A DNA stretch of 57,253 nucleotides, from assembly GCA_947458745.1 (NCBI GenBank), contig CANGYQ010000021.1:1-57253 (forward strand), written 5' to 3'. The stretch's first letter is position 1; every line of letters starts with the position of its first letter. A program made the position numbers and the translations under genes. This document shows positions 54,192 to 57,253 of this stretch, piece by piece. The notes beneath the pieces are model-generated. The model had not been told where the DNA came from. It worked only from the letters and a program-made list of their open reading frames with translations, and made no database searches. This DNA comes from Bryobacteraceae bacterium (GTDB lineage Bacteria; Acidobacteriota; Terriglobia; Bryobacterales; Bryobacteraceae).

Positions 54192-54266
54192 GCAGGCTGC
54201 GGAAGAAGGGTTTGCTTCTGAGCCACGCGCGTCAGCAAGCGGTCTCCGGCTATTTCCGCAGCCTGC
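54192..54266. repeat. 75-bp element with 13-bp perfect inverted repeats
   Basis: GCAGGCTGCGGAA at 54192-54204 pairs perfectly with TTCCGCAGCCTGC at 54254-54266 across 49 nt, which contains a smaller possible stem (TTGCT with AGCAA). It fills the gap between two convergent genes and just touches the stop codon of the creatininase-family gene. It could be a bidirectional terminator, a REP-like element or a MITE-like remnant. No flanking direct repeat was noticed. Confidence 0.6.
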
Positions 54267-55063
54267 TAGTGGTGGTCTACCCGTGGAGCGATTTCGCGGG
54301 CGCGGAATTCGCGGATCAGCTTCACCATGCGCTCGACGACGGCGTTGACGAACAACTCGCCTTTGGCTGCCTTGGCCTTCGTGGGGTCACCCACGGTGCC
54401 GGTCTTTGAATAGCGGCTGAACCATTCCTGGAAGAAGATGGGCGACGGATTCTGCAAGTCCCAGTAGAAGAACTCAGTGTGCTGAAAACTGATGTCCTTG
54501 CTCGCCTTGTCCATCTGCACCAGGTCCGGCCGCAGGTGCAGCAGTACCGAGGTTTCCAGTTCACAGCCGTGCGCCATGCCGCCCGGGTATTCGCTTTCGC
54601 GCTGGGCGGTGATCAGCTCCTTGGGGATCAGGCTCCACCAAGAGGCCATGGCCGCGATGGCGGTGGATTCGTTGGTGATGTTGCGGGCTGCGATGTCGAG
54701 GAAGGGCACGTTGCTGCCGTGGCCGTTGACGATCAGGATTTTCTCGAAGCCATGGCGGGCGAGGCTTATGCCGATGTCGGTTACGTAGCGGATGATGGTT
54801 TCGCCCGCGATGGCGATGGTCCCGGGGAAGTCCATGTGGTGTTCGTTGAACGAGTAGTAGACCGGAGGCAGCAGCACCGCCTCATCGGGCACTTGCTCCA
54901 CTGCCAGCCGTGACATCTCGGCGGCCGTCAGCACGTCGGTCACCAGTGGCAGGTGCGGGCCGTGCTGTTCGGTGGTGCCGACGGGCAACACGCAGACGCG
55001 CTGTTGCGCGACCGCTTCCTTCACTTCAGGCCAGGTCAACTCTTCATATCGAATCTTGGGCAT
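54266..55063 (-). CDS. Creatininase-family amidohydrolase
   Basis: 265 residues from the ATG at 55063 (MPKIRYEELTWPEVKE). The metal-binding pattern of the creatininase / formamide hydrolase fold is present: LPVGTTEQHGPHLPLVTDVLTA, YYSFNEHHMDFPGTIAI, ILIVNGHGSNVPFLDIAAR and MAHGCELETSVLLHLRP. Members include creatinine amidohydrolase and MftE-type peptidases; the substrate here is unknown. There is no leader, so it is cytoplasmic. It is divergent from the MFS transporter gene with an 80-bp spacer, suggesting a linked uptake and breakdown role, but that is inference. Confidence 0.92.
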   Translation of the reverse strand: MPKIRYEELTWPEVKEAVAQQRVCVLPVGTTEQHGPHLPLVTDVLTAAEMSRLAVEQVPDEAVLLPPVYYSFNEHHMDFPGTIAIAGETIIRYVTDIGISLARHGFEKILIVNGHGSNVPFLDIAARNITNESTAIAAMASWWSLIPKELITAQRESEYPGGMAHGCELETSVLLHLRPDLVQMDKASKDISFQHTEFFYWDLQNPSPIFFQEWFSRYSKTGTVGDPTKAKAAKGELFVNAVVERMVKLIREFRAREIAPRVDHH

Positions 55064-55143
55064 CGTCTCAGGTTCCTTCGGGGCCTGCCTCACACGAGGC
55101 CAGCCGCGCATACATAATATCCAGGCAGGCAGGAGGAGTCACT

Positions 55144-56355
55144 ATGCCCGAAGCTCGACCCGCGTTGGTGGTGTCCATCGCGCCCAGCTCACGCGCCGCC
55201 TGGACGCTGGTGGGCCTGTTGTGGTGCGCGTTTTTGCTGAACTACGTGGACCGCCAGGTAGTCTTTTCGATCTTCCCGGCGCTGGAACGGGACCTGGGTT
55301 TTTCCAGTGTCACGCTGGCCTTGATTGGCACGGTCTTTATCTGGACCTACGCCGTGGGCATCTTCATCGCGGGCCGTTTAGCTGATCTGCTGCCGCGGGC
55401 GCTGCTGGTCTGCGCAAGCCTGGTGCTGTGGAGCGTGGCGATCTGGGGCACGGCGCAGAGCCATTCCGTGAATGAGTTTCTGGTGTGGCGCGGGGCGATG
55501 GGATTGACCGAAGCGCTCTATTTCCCGGCGGCCGCAGCGTTGATTGCGGGCTGCCACGGGCACGCCACGCGGTCCCGCGCCTTGGCCGTGCACCAGAGCG
55601 CGCAACTGATCGGCGGTGCGCTGGGTGGCTGGTATGGGGGCTGGGCGGCGGATCATGCTGGTTGGCGCTTGGGTTTGTCGGCTCTGGCCGCGGCGGGCGT
55701 GCTCTATGCCGTGGTGCTGGCCCTCTCGCTGCGGTTGATCAAGATTCCTCCGCGTCCGGCGCGCGTGCGTGGTGAAGCCTCGCCCAAGGATGCTTTGCGT
55801 TCGCCGTCGTTGCGAATACTCACGGCAGCTTTTTTCTGCTTCTGCGGCATGCTGTGGATGATCTATGCCTGGCTGCCGCACCACATCTACCAACGCTATG
55901 GGTTGTCGATGACGGAGGCCGGGTTGGCGGCCACGCTGTACCTGCAGGTGAGCACACTGGCGGGCATGATCGTAGGCGGCTATCTGGGCGATCAGCAAGG
56001 GCGGCGGCGGGTGGCGGGCGTGGGGCTGATCGCGTGTCCCATCTTTGGCTATCTGGTGTTTGCCGCGCCATCCTTGGGACTCACGATCGCCAGTGCCATC
56101 GGGTTTGGATTGACGGCCGGGCTGTTCCAAGCTAACGTGTTTGCGCTGGCCTATGAATGGGTGGCTGAGCGGAACTACGGCTTCACCGCGGGTCTGCTGA
56201 ATGGAATGGGCGGGCTGGCGGGAGGCTTGGGCATTCTGGTGGCGGGCGCTTACCGGGATAGCTTTGGTGTGGCGCCCACAGTGGCGGTGGCCGCGGGGGC
56301 CACCACCATCTTCGCGTTGTGGTTACTGCGCCAGAAGCGCAATGCCAGCGTTTAG
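55144..56355 (+). CDS. MFS transporter
   Basis: 403 residues from the ATG at 55144, with an AGGAGG-type ribosome site about 9 nt upstream. Twelve membrane helices are apparent. The first-loop motif FLLNYVDRQVVFSIFPALERDLG and the repeat-2 motif GGYLGDQQGRRRVAG are those of the major facilitator superfamily, of the sugar-acid / anion:cation symporter type (ACS, glucarate- or hexuronate-like). Substrate not readable. The divergent neighbour is an amidohydrolase. Its stop overlaps the stop of the convergent gene by 3 bp. Confidence 0.92.
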   Translation: MPEARPALVVSIAPSSRAAWTLVGLLWCAFLLNYVDRQVVFSIFPALERDLGFSSVTLALIGTVFIWTYAVGIFIAGRLADLLPRALLVCASLVLWSVAIWGTAQSHSVNEFLVWRGAMGLTEALYFPAAAALIAGCHGHATRSRALAVHQSAQLIGGALGGWYGGWAADHAGWRLGLSALAAAGVLYAVVLALSLRLIKIPPRPARVRGEASPKDALRSPSLRILTAAFFCFCGMLWMIYAWLPHHIYQRYGLSMTEAGLAATLYLQVSTLAGMIVGGYLGDQQGRRRVAGVGLIACPIFGYLVFAAPSLGLTIASAIGFGLTAGLFQANVFALAYEWVAERNYGFTAGLLNGMGGLAGGLGILVAGAYRDSFGVAPTVAVAAGATTIFALWLLRQKRNASV

Positions 56356-57253
56356 GGCACCGTGATGTAAGGCACCTTGGCCTTGCTCATGGCATCGTTC
56401 AAACGGACCACATCTTCCTTGGTGAGCTTGTCGATGTGCTGCGCACCGCTCAACAGCGCCTTCTTGACCAACGCCACCTGCTCCAATTGCGAAGCGCTGG
56501 GGGCGGCCGAGAAGCTGTCCATTGCCGCGATCAACTGCGAAACGCGGTTGGTGAGCGGGGGCAGGGTAAAGGCCGGCTCGGGCTTCTTCAGTTCCTCCGC
56601 CGTTGGCGGCGGAACAAAGGCGCCGCCGCTGAAGACGAACGAGGGCCGCAGTTCGTCCAGCGACTTCTGCAGCGTCTCGGTGGCCTTCTTGACCTCGTCA
56701 CTCATCTTGGCCGCATCGGGCCGCTTCCAGGCTGCCTGGAGGGCTTTCAGCGACGCGTCCACGCCGACGAACTTCTTCCGCAAACCATCGGCTTGCTTGT
56801 AAAGGTCAAACAGCTCGACAATGGCCGAACGGCGTTTTGCCCGGTCCGCATCAGAGAAGAAGGTAACCCGCGGGTCCTCTTCCACCTTGAACGTCTTCGA
56901 TACCTTGGTGCCGCCCACGGAAACCTCCAGACGGTACTCGCCCGGGTCTACGCTGACGCCGCGAGCGGGGCCTTGGCCAAAGCCGCCACCACCACCGCCG
57001 CACTCGCCCGCTTCCGCCGCACCCGCGCCTGCCGGCCGTTCAACCGGGGGGACCGGCGCATCAGTCCGCAGATCCCACACCAGGCGATTGATGCCGGCAT
57101 CCAGCTTCAGGTCGCGCGTACGAATCTCGCGCACCTGCTTGCCGACCTTGTCGAAGATGACGATCTTCAGGTCTTTCAATTCTGGCTTGGACTTGAAGTG
57201 CACGTCCATCAGTGCCCCGTAGGGTGGGTTGGCACCCAGGTAGTGATCGTGCC
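56352..57253 (-). CDS. BNR/sortilin-like secreted protein, C-terminal part (5' end outside window)
   Basis: The frame is open to the window edge, giving 300 residues of the 3' end and beginning HDHYLGANPPYGALMDVHF. This is the typical tail of large acidobacterial BNR/WD40-like (VPS10/sortilin-type) propeller proteins: an Ig-like segment (LKDLKIVIFDKVGKQVREI, INRLVWDLRTDAPVP), a VDPGEYRLEVSVGGTKVSKTFKV strand pair, and then a helical region (AIVELFDLYKQADGLRKKFVG, TNRVSQLIAAMDSF). A glycine run (CGGGGGGFGQGP) interrupts the Ig-like part. The propeller and signal peptide should lie outside the window. Catalytic function is not evident. Confidence 0.78.
   Translation of the reverse strand, partial: HDHYLGANPPYGALMDVHFKSKPELKDLKIVIFDKVGKQVREIRTRDLKLDAGINRLVWDLRTDAPVPPVERPAGAGAAEAGECGGGGGGFGQGPARGVSVDPGEYRLEVSVGGTKVSKTFKVEEDPRVTFFSDADRAKRRSAIVELFDLYKQADGLRKKFVGVDASLKALQAAWKRPDAAKMSDEVKKATETLQKSLDELRPSFVFSGGAFVPPPTAEELKKPEPAFTLPPLTNRVSQLIAAMDSFSAAPSASQLEQVALVKKALLSGAQHIDKLTKEDVVRLNDAMSKAKVPYITVP

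Overview
The window is GC-rich chromosomal DNA. It most likely comes from an Acidobacteriota member of the Solibacter/Bryobacterales type. The support is: two tandem proteins carrying the TIGR03437-type domain known from Solibacter relatives, a DUF1501/DUF1553 cytochrome pair, several secreted PQQ-type beta-propellers with c-type hemes, a tricorn-like protease, a PEP-CTERM protein, and many short Tat-like leaders of the form M-x-R-R. No rRNA, tRNA, CRISPR array, insertion sequence or prophage was seen. Assignment to genus is inference.

Layout. 1-3300: 3' part of metH. 3318-9923 (minus): two tightly packed groups, UPF0173 hydrolase > PQQ dehydrogenase with heme > two bPH2 proteins, and cytochrome c > PQQ propeller. 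10009-17114: a damaged, accessory-looking stretch. It holds a headless, internally deleted TolB-like propeller gene fused head-to-head with a headless PEP-CTERM gene, a Wzt-like protein whose ATPase part has shrunk to a stub, a beta-helix protein coupled to a methyltransferase, a REP-like palindrome, a multiply broken Crp/Fnr gene, and a VgrG tail followed by a MORN/YwqK protein. 17172-26079: sulfite-oxidase-like protein fused to cytochrome c, Uma2 protein, tricorn-like protease, and the tandem TIGR03437 paralogs.

26105-31681 (minus): an overlapping group (UxaA-type dehydratase, DsbA-like protein, M28 peptidase, unknown protein) with a HIT-like secreted protein upstream. 31787-33753: VapBC-type toxin-antitoxin pair, CBM9-like protein, CoxG-like protein. 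33772-36034 (minus): heme A biosynthesis, ctaA followed by a ctaB-sco fusion. 36315-38761: an internally deleted chemoreceptor, a YkgJ cysteine-cluster protein, and a Tat-leader class V aminotransferase. 38801-50650: housekeeping genes (pyrG-kdsA, an RluA-type synthase, glnA, xseA, guaB) around the DUF1501/DUF1553 pair. 50730-57253: Tat-leader MBL hydrolase, an unknown membrane-anchored protein coupled to an MgtC/DUF4010 membrane protein, creatininase-family amidohydrolase, MFS transporter, and the 3' part of a BNR/sortilin-like secreted protein.

The genes suggest an aerobic heterotroph with heme-a oxidase capability and many periplasmic quinoproteins and cytochromes. The most interesting points are the ctaB-sco fusion, in which the last CtaB membrane segment is also a complete lipoprotein signal peptide, and the cluster of deletion scars at 10-17 kb, with a further one in the chemoreceptor remnant at 36 kb. 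Several well-formed palindromes also lie in intergenic gaps.
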